Assembly (NCBI GenBank): GCA_036389715.1
Contig: DASVWH010000090.1
Location: forward strand, 1-15,914
Length of the DNA: 15,914 nucleotides
Direction: 5' to 3'
From: DASVWH01 sp036389715
Lineage (GTDB): Bacteria > Acidobacteriota > Blastocatellia > Pyrinomonadales > Pyrinomonadaceae
Shown: positions 9,779 to 15,914 of the stretch, piece by piece
How the letters are laid out: each line of letters starts with the position of its first letter
Position numbering within the stretch: the stretch's first letter is position 1
Position numbers and translations under genes: made by a program
Notes under the pieces: model-generated
The model's database searches: none
Told to the model about the DNA's origin: nothing
Seen by the model: the letters and a program-made list of their open reading frames with translations, nothing else

Positions 9779-10459
9779 ATGGCTCAACTGGAAACCTACA
9801 GGGAGCGGTTCGCCGAGAGCGGGTGGCGGATTTTCGAGCGCGCCATCGCGGACGCGCGCCGTCGCGGGCAGAACTGCGTGACGGCCGCACATCTCATCCA
9901 GGCGCTGCTGGCGGAGAAGCCGGACTTCTTCGGCGGGCTCCTGAAGAGCGCCGGAGTCGAGGCCGGAAGGCTCGTCGAGCTCGCGGCGCTCGTCGCCGAG
10001 CGCATCGCGGCCGGGCCGCAGCATGAAGGCGCGGGCGTGCGGCTCCCGGCGGAAACGACCGGGGCGCTCAAGCTCGCGCAGGCTCGCGCCAGGAGTTCCG
10101 GGCGCAAGAGGATCGAGGCGATTGACATCTTCTTCGCGCTCCTGCTCGACGGCGAGGGCACGCTGCGCCGCCTGTTCGGGGAAATGGGCCTCGGCCTGGA
10201 CTCTATGGAGATTCGCCTGCACGACATCTTCGAGGTCTCGCAGAGCGCGCCGCCGGGCCGCCCCCTGCGCTCGGGTCAGCACTACGGCAGCGGCGAGGTG
10301 GTGCGCATCAGGAGCGGCCCCTTCGCGGCCTTTACGGGGCGGGTCGAGCAGGTGGACGAGACCGGCTCGACGCTTGAAGTCAGCGTCAGCATCTTCGGTC
10401 GCCGCCAGCCGATGACACTGCGCGCCGAAGACGTTGAAAAGCTGCCTTCACTCGGATAA
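9779..10459 (+). CDS. Clp N-domain protein fused to a NusG-type KOW domain
   Basis: A 226-aa protein with an unusual domain pair. Residues about 1-150 form a Clp N-terminal (double Clp repeat) domain: the first helical repeat has AESGWRIFERAIADARRRG and VTAAHLIQALLAEKPDF, the second has ETTGALKLAQARARSSGRK and IEAIDIFFALLLDGEGTLRRLF. After a short linker, residues 170-222 are a KOW domain with GEVVRIRSGPFAAFTGRVEQV and VSVSIFGRRQPMTL...DVEKL. This is close to the NusG C-terminal domain: F206 in SIFGR matches E. coli NusG F165, the residue that contacts S10 or Rho, and F182, F185 and G187 match F141, F144 and G146. No AAA+ domain and no NusG N-terminal domain is present. It follows the ChlI/MoxR ATPase by 37 bp, so it is probably an adaptor or substrate selector. 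That role is inference; the domain calls are direct pattern matches. Confidence 0.88.
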   Translation: MAQLETYRERFAESGWRIFERAIADARRRGQNCVTAAHLIQALLAEKPDFFGGLLKSAGVEAGRLVELAALVAERIAAGPQHEGAGVRLPAETTGALKLAQARARSSGRKRIEAIDIFFALLLDGEGTLRRLFGEMGLGLDSMEIRLHDIFEVSQSAPPGRPLRSGQHYGSGEVVRIRSGPFAAFTGRVEQVDETGSTLEVSVSIFGRRQPMTLRAEDVEKLPSLG

Positions 10460-10585
10460 AAAAGGGCTGCCCGGAAGGCTCTTGAAACTTCATCGAAGGG
10501 CCGAGCGTTAAGACTCCCCAGGGCTTCGCACGGATTGCGCAGCGCCGTGCCCGGCCCATTCTCTCCTCACTTCGCCGCGTTTATA

Positions 10586-10610
10586 GCTCCTTTAATCGGA
10601 GCATTTATTT
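10586..10610 (+). terminator. Possible weak terminator hairpin
   Basis: GCTCC (10586-10590) can pair with GGAGC (10598-10602) around a 7-nt loop, followed by the T-rich ATTTATTT (10603-10610). It lies in the 182-bp gap after the ClpN-KOW gene and could end that transcript. The stem is only 5 bp and the T-tract is interrupted, so it is weak. The rest of the gap shows no other feature. Confidence 0.3.
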
Positions 10611-10641
10611 GACCTGGAATCTGAGCCCGGAGTAATTGAAG

Positions 10642-12465
10642 ATGCGAAATCTAATCAGCCTGATGCGGCGCGGGGCGGTGCTCGCCCTGCTGTCTTTCGT
10701 CATGGCGGCCGCGGCCGCAGCAGCCACGACGCGCATTGAGAATCTAGTGACGGTCAACGACCCGCGCTCGACGACGCTGCACGTGACGACGACCATCTCG
10801 GGTGTCAGCCAGCCGCAGCTGGAGGTCGGGCTTCCGAACTGGACGCCGGGCTACTACACGACGGAAGACTTCGCGCGCAACGTCTCGCGGCTGGTCTTCA
10901 AGGACCAGGCGGGGCGTCCCATCTATCACCGGAAGAATCACGACAGCATCTGGATGCTCGACACGAGGGGCGCGTCCGCCGTCAAGATCGAGTTCGATTA
11001 TGCCGCTGGCCAGCTAGACCTCAACAAGTCGCAGATTACGCCGACCTACGCGATTCTCAACGGCATCAACTTCTTCTTCTACGTCAAGGGGCACACGCTG
11101 GACATCCCCGAATCCGTGACCTTCAAGCTGCCGCCGGGCTGGAGCATTGCGACGGGCCTTGCGCCGACGGCCGACGCGGCGACCTACACGGCCGAGAGCT
11201 ACGACGTGCTCGTAGACTCGCCCGTGCTGGCGGGCGAGTTCGACCTGGTGACGCTGCCGCTGCGCGGCGTGCCGCATCGCCTGGCGGTCGCGCCCAAGGG
11301 CGTCTTTCCGCAGGCCGACCTGCAAAGGCTGGCGGCCGATTCGCTGAAGGTGATTGACGCGCACACGCGCATGTTCGGCGAGATTCCCTACCAGCAGTAC
11401 CTGACGATCAATATCTTCGGCGACAGGGACATCGGAGGATTGGAGCATCTCAACTCTTATCTGGGCATCCTCTCGAAGCTCACGGCCAGAAGCGAGAGCG
11501 TGCCCGGCCTCGTCAGCCTGACCTCGCACGAATTTTTCCACGCCTACAACGTCAAGCGCATTCGCCCGGCCGAGATGTGGCCCTATCGTTATTACGAGCG
11601 CAACTACACGCCGCTGCTCTGGGTCTCGGAAGGCGTGACGGATTACTACACGGACCGCGGCAAGCTGCGGGCGGGCTTAATGAAGCCGGAGCAGTACCTG
11701 GAGGCGCAGGGGCGGCTCCTGCCCTTCGTCCAGTCGGTCGAAGCGGCCAAGTATATCTCGGTCGAAGAGGCGAGCATCAATACCTGGTTCGGCGGCATCG
11801 GCGGCGGGTCGCAGCCCTTCGTCGTTGATTATTACTCGCGCGGCTCCGTGCTCGGGCTCCTCCTGGACCTCTCCATCCGTCACGACACGAACAGCAAGGC
11901 CACGCTCGACGACGTGATGCGCTCGCTCTACACAGATTTCTATAAGAGGAATCGCGGATTCACGACCGCCGACCTGATAGCGACCATCAACAGGCTGACG
12001 GGCAAGGATTACCGCGCGTTCTTCGAGAAGTACGTCGGCGGGACCGAAGCGCTTCCCTACGAATCCGTGCTCGCCTATGCGGGGCTGCGCCTGCAAGAGA
12101 CCAAGAGCAAGGTCATCCGAATCGGCATCTCGACGCAGGCCGACGCGGGCAGCATGATCGTCGCCGTCACGCCCGGCGGTGCGGCCGAAGCGGCGGGCGT
12201 CAGGGTCGGCGACACGCTGCTCGGGATAGGCGATACGAGCGCCATCAATAATCCGAACTGGGCCGCGCAGTTTCGCCAGGCTTATGCCAACCGTGTCGGC
12301 GAGACGGCGACCATTTACCTGATGCGCGACGGCAAGCCCATCTCGCTCGGCTTTAAAGTCGTCCAGGTTGACGTTTCCAACTGGAGTCTGGAACCCGTGC
12401 CGGGAATCACGAAAGAACAGCAGGCGCTGCTCGACGGCTGGCTCGGCGAGGGCGTCAAGTCGTAA
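10642..12465 (+). CDS. Secreted M61 (glycyl aminopeptidase family) metalloprotease with PDZ domain
   Basis: A 607-aa exported protease. The N-terminus is a Sec signal peptide: a basic start (MRNLISLMRRG), a hydrophobic core (AVLALLSFVM) and an Ala-rich cleavage region ending near residue 28. An N-terminal M61 beta domain (about 30-210) is followed by the catalytic domain with GGLEHLNS, HEFFH (His296, Glu297, His300) and the third zinc ligand Glu330 in LLWVSEGVTDYYTD. A PDZ domain (about 500-570) holds IVAVTPGGAAEAAGVRVGDTLLGIGD. M61 enzymes remove N-terminal Gly or Ala, or cleave peptides, in the periplasm or outside the cell. I chose ATG 10642, with GGAG 9 nt upstream, over TTG 10636, which is too close to that site. 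It sits between the cytosolic ATPase/ClpN-KOW genes and the VWA gene, 182 bp after the former and 59 bp before the latter; a direct functional link is not evident. Confidence 0.93.
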   Translation: MRNLISLMRRGAVLALLSFVMAAAAAAATTRIENLVTVNDPRSTTLHVTTTISGVSQPQLEVGLPNWTPGYYTTEDFARNVSRLVFKDQAGRPIYHRKNHDSIWMLDTRGASAVKIEFDYAAGQLDLNKSQITPTYAILNGINFFFYVKGHTLDIPESVTFKLPPGWSIATGLAPTADAATYTAESYDVLVDSPVLAGEFDLVTLPLRGVPHRLAVAPKGVFPQADLQRLAADSLKVIDAHTRMFGEIPYQQYLTINIFGDRDIGGLEHLNSYLGILSKLTARSESVPGLVSLTSHEFFHAYNVKRIRPAEMWPYRYYERNYTPLLWVSEGVTDYYTDRGKLRAGLMKPEQYLEAQGRLLPFVQSVEAAKYISVEEASINTWFGGIGGGSQPFVVDYYSRGSVLGLLLDLSIRHDTNSKATLDDVMRSLYTDFYKRNRGFTTADLIATINRLTGKDYRAFFEKYVGGTEALPYESVLAYAGLRLQETKSKVIRIGISTQADAGSMIVAVTPGGAAEAAGVRVGDTLLGIGDTSAINNPNWAAQFRQAYANRVGETATIYLMRDGKPISLGFKVVQVDVSNWSLEPVPGITKEQQALLDGWLGEGVKS

Positions 12466-12524
12466 GATAGCTAATAGTAAGACGGAGGGGCCGTAAGTTT
12501 GACGGGCGGGTCAGGGTCGAGCAG

Positions 12525-13862
12525 ATGAAGTTCACACGCTATTCAAAATTCAAGGGGCTGGATATTTCCGCCATCAATCTCGGCGATCTGATGGAGGCGC
12601 TCTCGGATTCGGTGCTCCAATCGGGCTATGACGAGGATTACTACTGGACCAGGGAGCGCCGCCCGCAGGACACGTCGCTCGACGCCCTGCGGCGGGCCCT
12701 GCTCCAGGCCATGCTCGAACAGGGCCTGCTCGACGAGCAAAGGGTCACGGAGATGATGGCCGACAACGAGGGCAAGTTCAAGGGCTCGCTCCTCGAAGAG
12801 ATGCTCAACCAGTTGATCGAGCGGCTGGTCGAGGAGGGCTACCTGAACCTCAAGGAGCAGCAGCCGGACCCGCGCGCGGCGCGCACCCGCAGGCCCGGCG
12901 GCCCGGGCCAGGTGGGCGAGCCGCTGCCGCGCAACGTGCATTTTGAAGTGACGGAGAAGGGGCTGGATTTTCTCGGCTATAAGACGCTGCGCAATCTGCT
13001 CGGGAGTCTCGGCAAATCGTCCGTCGGGCGTCACGACACGCAGCATCTCTCGACGGGCGTCGAAGCGGCGCAGGCTTCCAAGCTCTACGAATTCGGCGAC
13101 ACCATCAACCTGGACGTGAACGCCACGCTGCTCTCGGCGATTCAGCGCGAGGGCCTGGGCGTCCCGCTCAACCTGGAATACAGCGACCTGTACGTTCACC
13201 AGTGCGACTATCAATCGTCTTGCGCGACGGTCGTCATGCTCGACTGCTCGCACTCGATGATACTCTACGGCGAAGACCGCTTCACGCCCGCCAAAAAGGT
13301 GGCGCTCGCGCTGGCCCACCTGATTCGCACGCAGTATCCGGGCGACTCGCTCAAGATAGTCCTCTTTCACGACAGCGCCGAAGAGCTGCCGATGGCGCGG
13401 CTGGCCTCGACGCAGGTCGGCCCGTATCACACGAACACGGCCGAGGGGTTGAAGCTGGCGCGCCGCCTCCTGCAAGCGCAGCGCAAAGAGATGAAGCAGA
13501 TCGTGATGGTCACGGACGGCAAGCCGACCGCCTGCTTCATTGACGGCGCGCAGGCGGCCGGGCCGCTCGGGCGCAGCCGAAGCTCGCCCGAACGCGGCGG
13601 CGATGCGGGCAGAAGGCTCTACAAGAACCCGATGGGGATGGACCCGTTCGTCATGGGCGAGACCTTCAAGGAGGTGCAGGCGTGCCGCAAGGCCGGAATC
13701 ATGATTAACACCTTCATGCTGGCCAGCGATTCTTACCTCGTCGAGTTCGTCAAGCAGATGACGGCCATGACCAACGGCAAGGCTTACTTTGCCAACCCGG
13801 ACAATCTCTCGCAGTTCGTCCTGATTGATTTTCTCAAGCGAAGAAAGAGTCGTGTGAAATAG
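12525..13862 (+). CDS. VWA domain protein with MIDAS, probable partner of the ChlI/MoxR ATPase
   Basis: A 445-aa cytosolic protein without signal peptide or membrane helix. The N-terminal ~170 residues are helical and charged (LMEALSDSVLQSGYDEDYY, then long Leu/Glu-rich helices at 53-110) and include a basic Gly/Pro-rich linker (about 115-135). The VWA domain runs from about residue 230 to the end. Its MIDAS motif is complete: DCSHS (Asp240, Ser242, Ser244), Thr303 in YHTNTAEGL, and Asp331 in MVTDGKPT. An Arg/Gly-rich insertion (about 342-365, GPLGRSRSSPERGGDAGRR) interrupts the domain after the third MIDAS strand. It resembles VWA proteins encoded beside ChlI/MoxR ATPases (ChlD-like; COG4867 from memory) that act as metal-dependent adaptors or insertases. 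Its probable ATPase partner is encoded 2.8 kb upstream. The ribosome site is weak. The family is sure; the client is unknown. Confidence 0.9.
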   Translation: MKFTRYSKFKGLDISAINLGDLMEALSDSVLQSGYDEDYYWTRERRPQDTSLDALRRALLQAMLEQGLLDEQRVTEMMADNEGKFKGSLLEEMLNQLIERLVEEGYLNLKEQQPDPRAARTRRPGGPGQVGEPLPRNVHFEVTEKGLDFLGYKTLRNLLGSLGKSSVGRHDTQHLSTGVEAAQASKLYEFGDTINLDVNATLLSAIQREGLGVPLNLEYSDLYVHQCDYQSSCATVVMLDCSHSMILYGEDRFTPAKKVALALAHLIRTQYPGDSLKIVLFHDSAEELPMARLASTQVGPYHTNTAEGLKLARRLLQAQRKEMKQIVMVTDGKPTACFIDGAQAAGPLGRSRSSPERGGDAGRRLYKNPMGMDPFVMGETFKEVQACRKAGIMINTFMLASDSYLVEFVKQMTAMTNGKAYFANPDNLSQFVLIDFLKRRKSRVK

Positions 13863-14654
13863 GTGCGTGTGCGTGGCATCGAGCTGGCTTACGATGACGA
13901 GGGCGCGGGGCTGCCCGTCGTGCTGCTGCACGGCTATCCCTTCAACCGCTCGATGTGGCGCGAGCAGGTGGAGGCGCTCGCGCCCGGCTATCGCGTCATC
14001 GCGCCGGACCTGCGCGGCCACGGCCAGACCGAGCCGACCGCGGATGAACCGGCGACGATGCAGGAGATGGCCCTGGACGTGGCGGCGCTGCTCGACGAGC
14101 TGGGACTAAAGCGCGTGACGCTCTGCGGCCTCTCGATGGGCGGGTACGTCGCGCTCGCTTTCCATCAAAAGTTTCCGCTGCGCGTGCGCTCGCTGGTCCT
14201 GGCCGACACGCGCGCCGGGGCCGACACGGAAGACGCACGCCGCGGACGCGAAGAGCAGGCATTGAAAGTTCTCAAGGAAGGGATGCGGTCAATCGCGGAC
14301 GGTTTCATCCAGAAGGTGCTGACGCCGGAGACCATCAACACGCGGCCGGAGATAGTGACGCGCGTGCGCCGGATGATAACGGGGACGAACCCGCAGGGGG
14401 CTGCCAACGCGCTGCGCGGGATGGCCCTGCGCAGGGATTACACGGAGTCGCTGCCGGGGATAGTCTCGCCGACGCTCATCATCGTCGGGAGCCGGGACAA
14501 AATCACGCCGCCCGAGGAAGCCGGGCTGCTGCACAGAGAGATTCGCGGCTCGCGCCTGGAAGTCATCACGGGCGCGGCGCATCTTTCAAACCTTGAGCGC
14601 CCGGCCGAGTTCAACCGCGCGCTCAAGCTCTTTCTGGACGCGCAGCAACCTTGA
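13863..14654 (+). CDS. Alpha/beta hydrolase
   Basis: A 263-aa alpha/beta-hydrolase-fold enzyme. The oxyanion motif LLHGYPFNRSMW is at 21-32, the nucleophile is Ser91 in the elbow GLSMGG, and the acid and base are Asp212 (VGSRDKITPP) and His240 (GAAHLSNLE). A cap domain lies between about 120 and 195. It belongs with the broad esterase/lactonase/dienelactone-type group (FASTA-style names such as 3-oxoadipate enol-lactonase are common but not justified here). The GTG start comes immediately after the TAG stop of the VWA gene, with no spacer, so it is very likely translated by coupling; a purine-rich AAGAAAGAG in the end of the VWA gene may help. There is no signal peptide. The fold is certain and the substrate unknown. 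Confidence 0.9.
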   Translation: MRVRGIELAYDDEGAGLPVVLLHGYPFNRSMWREQVEALAPGYRVIAPDLRGHGQTEPTADEPATMQEMALDVAALLDELGLKRVTLCGLSMGGYVALAFHQKFPLRVRSLVLADTRAGADTEDARRGREEQALKVLKEGMRSIADGFIQKVLTPETINTRPEIVTRVRRMITGTNPQGAANALRGMALRRDYTESLPGIVSPTLIIVGSRDKITPPEEAGLLHREIRGSRLEVITGAAHLSNLERPAEFNRALKLFLDAQQP

Positions 14655-14717
14655 GAGCTTTTCATCCTCGGAGCATTCGCTTGTGAGTCAATCAAGCACA
14701 GCAGGCGGGCGCAGAGC

Positions 14718-15149
14718 ATGGATCAATTTAAGAAGTTCAGCATCGAAGAGCGCGTCCGCTGGGGCGACGTGGACGCGGCACGCATCATCTTCTACGGTGC
14801 TTACATACACTTCTTCGAGTTTGCCGAGACGGAGTTGTTCCGCGCCGTCGGGCTGCCCTACAGCGTGATGTTCGACGAGCTGGACATCTGGCTCCCGCGC
14901 GCTCACCTGGAGTGCGACTTTCGCCGCGCCGCCCAGCTCGACGACCTGCTGGAAGTCTCCGTCTTCGTCGGGCGCATCGGCACGAAATCGCTGCGGCTGA
15001 ATTTCGAGGTCAGGCGCAAGGGCGAAGCGGAGCTGGTGGCCGAAGCCCATTTCGTGCTCGTCGCCGTCCGCCGCGATACGTTCGAGACGGTCCCGCTCCC
15101 GGCCGAGCTCAAGCAGCGGCTCGCGCCCTATACGCGCCCCGCTTCATGA
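14718..15149 (+). CDS. Hot-dog fold acyl-CoA thioesterase (4HBT/YbgC-like)
   Basis: A 143-aa single hot-dog domain. The family signature is RWGDVDAARIIFYGAYIHFFEFAE (about 14-37); Asp19 matches the catalytic Asp17 of 4-hydroxybenzoyl-CoA thioesterase (GDCDPAGIVWY). Beta strands with AHLECDFRRAAQLDDLLEVSVFV and SLRLNFEVRRKGEAELVAEAHFVLVAV complete the fold. It should hydrolyse acyl-CoA or aryl-CoA esters as a tetramer in the cytosol; the chain preference cannot be read. It lies 63 bp after the alpha/beta hydrolase on the same strand, and the two may serve acyl or aromatic metabolism together. The ribosome site before the ATG is weak (GCAGAG). Confidence 0.9.
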   Translation: MDQFKKFSIEERVRWGDVDAARIIFYGAYIHFFEFAETELFRAVGLPYSVMFDELDIWLPRAHLECDFRRAAQLDDLLEVSVFVGRIGTKSLRLNFEVRRKGEAELVAEAHFVLVAVRRDTFETVPLPAELKQRLAPYTRPAS

Positions 15150-15171
15150 ACGACGCGCCCGGTGATAGAAT
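15143..15171 (+). promoter_or_regulatory. Possible sigma-70-type promoter for the 96-aa gene
   Basis: TAGAAT (15166-15171) matches the -10 consensus at 5 of 6 positions. TTCATG (15143-15148), 17 bp upstream, matches the -35 at 3 of 6. It lies at the end of the thioesterase gene, about 100 bp before the start of the small hypothetical gene. The -35 is poor, so confidence is low. Confidence 0.22.
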
Positions 15172-15269
15172 AAGTCCCGGCCGCAACCGAACGCACGCCG
15201 CGCTCCTCGCCTTTGACGCAGCACCTCCCGCATTATTTCCATTGAACCAGCACGGCCAGAGGTCTCGTG

Positions 15270-15560
15270 ATGATAGAAGACAACAGTCTGGAATTCGATA
15301 TGTTCGAGGACGCGCGGCGCAGGCTCGTCGAAGTCCTGGTGAGCGAAGGGCGCGAGCGTCTGGAAGCGGAAAAGATCGCGCTCTACGTCGTGCAGGGGCT
15401 GCGCGAGATGCCCAAATTCATCAAGCTGCTCTCGGAATCGCGCTCGCACCCGCGCAGAGACATTCTCCACACACTGAAGACGCTCCTGGGAAACGCGAGC
15501 GCCCTGGAAAAGGCCAGAGAGCTGCTCCAGGAAGACAAGCAGCCAGGCTCAAGCACCTGA
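15270..15560 (+). CDS. Small helical hypothetical protein, 96 aa
   Basis: I do not recognise a family. The 96-aa product is charged and predicted mostly helical: FEDARRRLVEVLVSEGRERLEAEKIALYVVQGLREMPKFIKLLSES, then RRDILHTLKTLLGNASALEKARELLQEDKQ. It has no Cys, signal peptide or membrane segment. ATG 15270 is preceded by AGAGG about 7 nt upstream; GTG 15267 directly before it is the alternative start. A 120-bp gap separates it from the thioesterase gene, and no gene follows before the window end, so it may be the last gene of the plus-strand block. Third-position GC bias like that of its neighbours supports real coding. Confidence 0.7.
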   Translation: MIEDNSLEFDMFEDARRRLVEVLVSEGRERLEAEKIALYVVQGLREMPKFIKLLSESRSHPRRDILHTLKTLLGNASALEKARELLQEDKQPGSST

Positions 15561-15914
15561 CAGGGCCTCCCCGCAACGATAGCCCCGGCAGTCAATAACA
15601 GGGCCGCCCAAGCTCCATCGCCGCCCCCATTTTGCCCCAATCAGGCGAGCGCAGAGCGGACGCCCGCCTGTAACCGCATGACATTCAAGCGGTTATCGAA
15701 AACGCCCGCCACGTCACCTGTTACCCTCACGAGCATCAGCCAAACGCAGCCGAGCGCATCCCTGAAATTAGCCAGCGTCAGGCAAAACATCCTGAGCGCA
15801 TGCCTCACACTCAAGACGCTATGCTAAACGCTTACGTGGTTCTGCCAAAACATCGCGCCGCTATAGCATAACCACACAATGTTATGCCAAAACATCGCAT
15901 CGCTATGGCAGAAC
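15561..15914. other. Gene-free right end
   Basis: No convincing ORF or RNA gene is seen in these 354 bp. The first ~110 bp (15561-15670) show no clear feature. A 7-bp perfect inverted repeat, TAACCGC/GCGGTTA, lies at 15671-15677 and 15689-15695 with an 11-nt loop. From about 15691 to the edge there is a degenerate repeat array, described as a separate entry. Confidence 0.6.
15691..15914. repeat. Degenerate ~42-bp-period repeat array with palindromic terminal units
   Basis: Two 34-bp units at 15839-15872 and 15881-15914 match at 29 of 34 positions and are separated by 8 bp, giving a 42-bp period. Each begins GTT(C/A)TGCC and ends GCA(T/G)AAC, so the ends are inverted repeats. The GTTCTGCC at the start of unit 1 is also the exact reverse complement of the end of unit 2. 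GCTAT recurs at 15818, 15860 and 15902 (exact 42-bp steps). AAAC recurs at 15700, 15742, 15785 and 15826, then shifts by 22 to 15848 and 15890. Older copies to the left are much decayed. The last unit ends exactly at the window edge, so the array may continue. It resembles REP/BIME-like elements more than CRISPR, because the 8-bp spacing is too short. Confidence 0.7.

Noticed and set aside
10609..10637. Promoter TTGACC with 17-bp spacing before the M61 gene
   Set aside because: The matching -10 (GTAATT) is poor and would overlap the ribosome binding site, leaving no 5' leader.
12543..14021. 492-aa minus-strand ORF over the VWA gene
   Set aside because: Long antisense frame caused by high third-position GC; its product is a low-information Arg/Leu/Ala/His mix, and the plus-strand VWA protein has a full MIDAS.
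15839..15914. CRISPR array (repeats start GTT and end AAC)
   Set aside because: Only two good units, 8-bp spacing between them, and diverged copies to the left; no cas genes. Better read as REP-like repeats.

Overview
This is a GC-rich bacterial chromosome segment, densely packed, with long overlapping antisense ORFs typical of high-GC DNA. The gene content suggests a member of the Acidobacteriota, possibly Blastocatellia-like: an M61 peptidase with a PDZ domain, an RsbR-type STAS sensor, a ChlI/MoxR ATPase with a VWA partner, and a Nudix/MBL fusion. This placement is inference from gene style only; no rRNA or tRNA is present to settle it.

Layout. The left 2.7 kb is on the minus strand: a geranylgeranyl-reductase-type flavoprotein that runs off the left edge, and upstream of it a cytosolic subtilisin (S8) with an N-terminal Cys4 zinc-ribbon-like segment. 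A divergent intergenic region of about 280 bp follows. Everything to its right is on the plus strand. First come a 142-aa protein of unknown function, a heptamer-repeat/inverted-repeat element, a small molybdopterin (sulfite-oxidase-like) oxidoreductase, and a Nudix + metallo-beta-lactamase + winged-helix fusion.

The central block (about 5.99-13.86 kb) is the most interesting part. A kinase-less PAS-GAF-PAS-GAF-STAS sensor overlaps the start of a ChlI/MoxR-like AAA+ ATPase. Next comes a small protein that joins a Clp N-domain to a KOW domain closely resembling the C-terminal domain of NusG. After a 182-bp gap come a secreted M61 glycyl-aminopeptidase-type protease with a PDZ domain and a VWA protein with an intact MIDAS motif. 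ATPase-VWA pairs of this kind act as metal-dependent chaperone or remodelling machines. The ClpN-KOW protein could be an adaptor linking such a machine to RNA polymerase, Rho or ribosomal protein S10; this is inference.

Downstream are an alpha/beta hydrolase whose start codon directly abuts the VWA stop codon, a hot-dog acyl-CoA thioesterase, and a 96-aa helical protein of unknown function. The last ~225 bp hold no gene but a degenerate ~42-bp-period repeat array. Its two best units, each with GTT...AAC dyad ends, sit at the extreme right edge, so the array probably continues outside the window.
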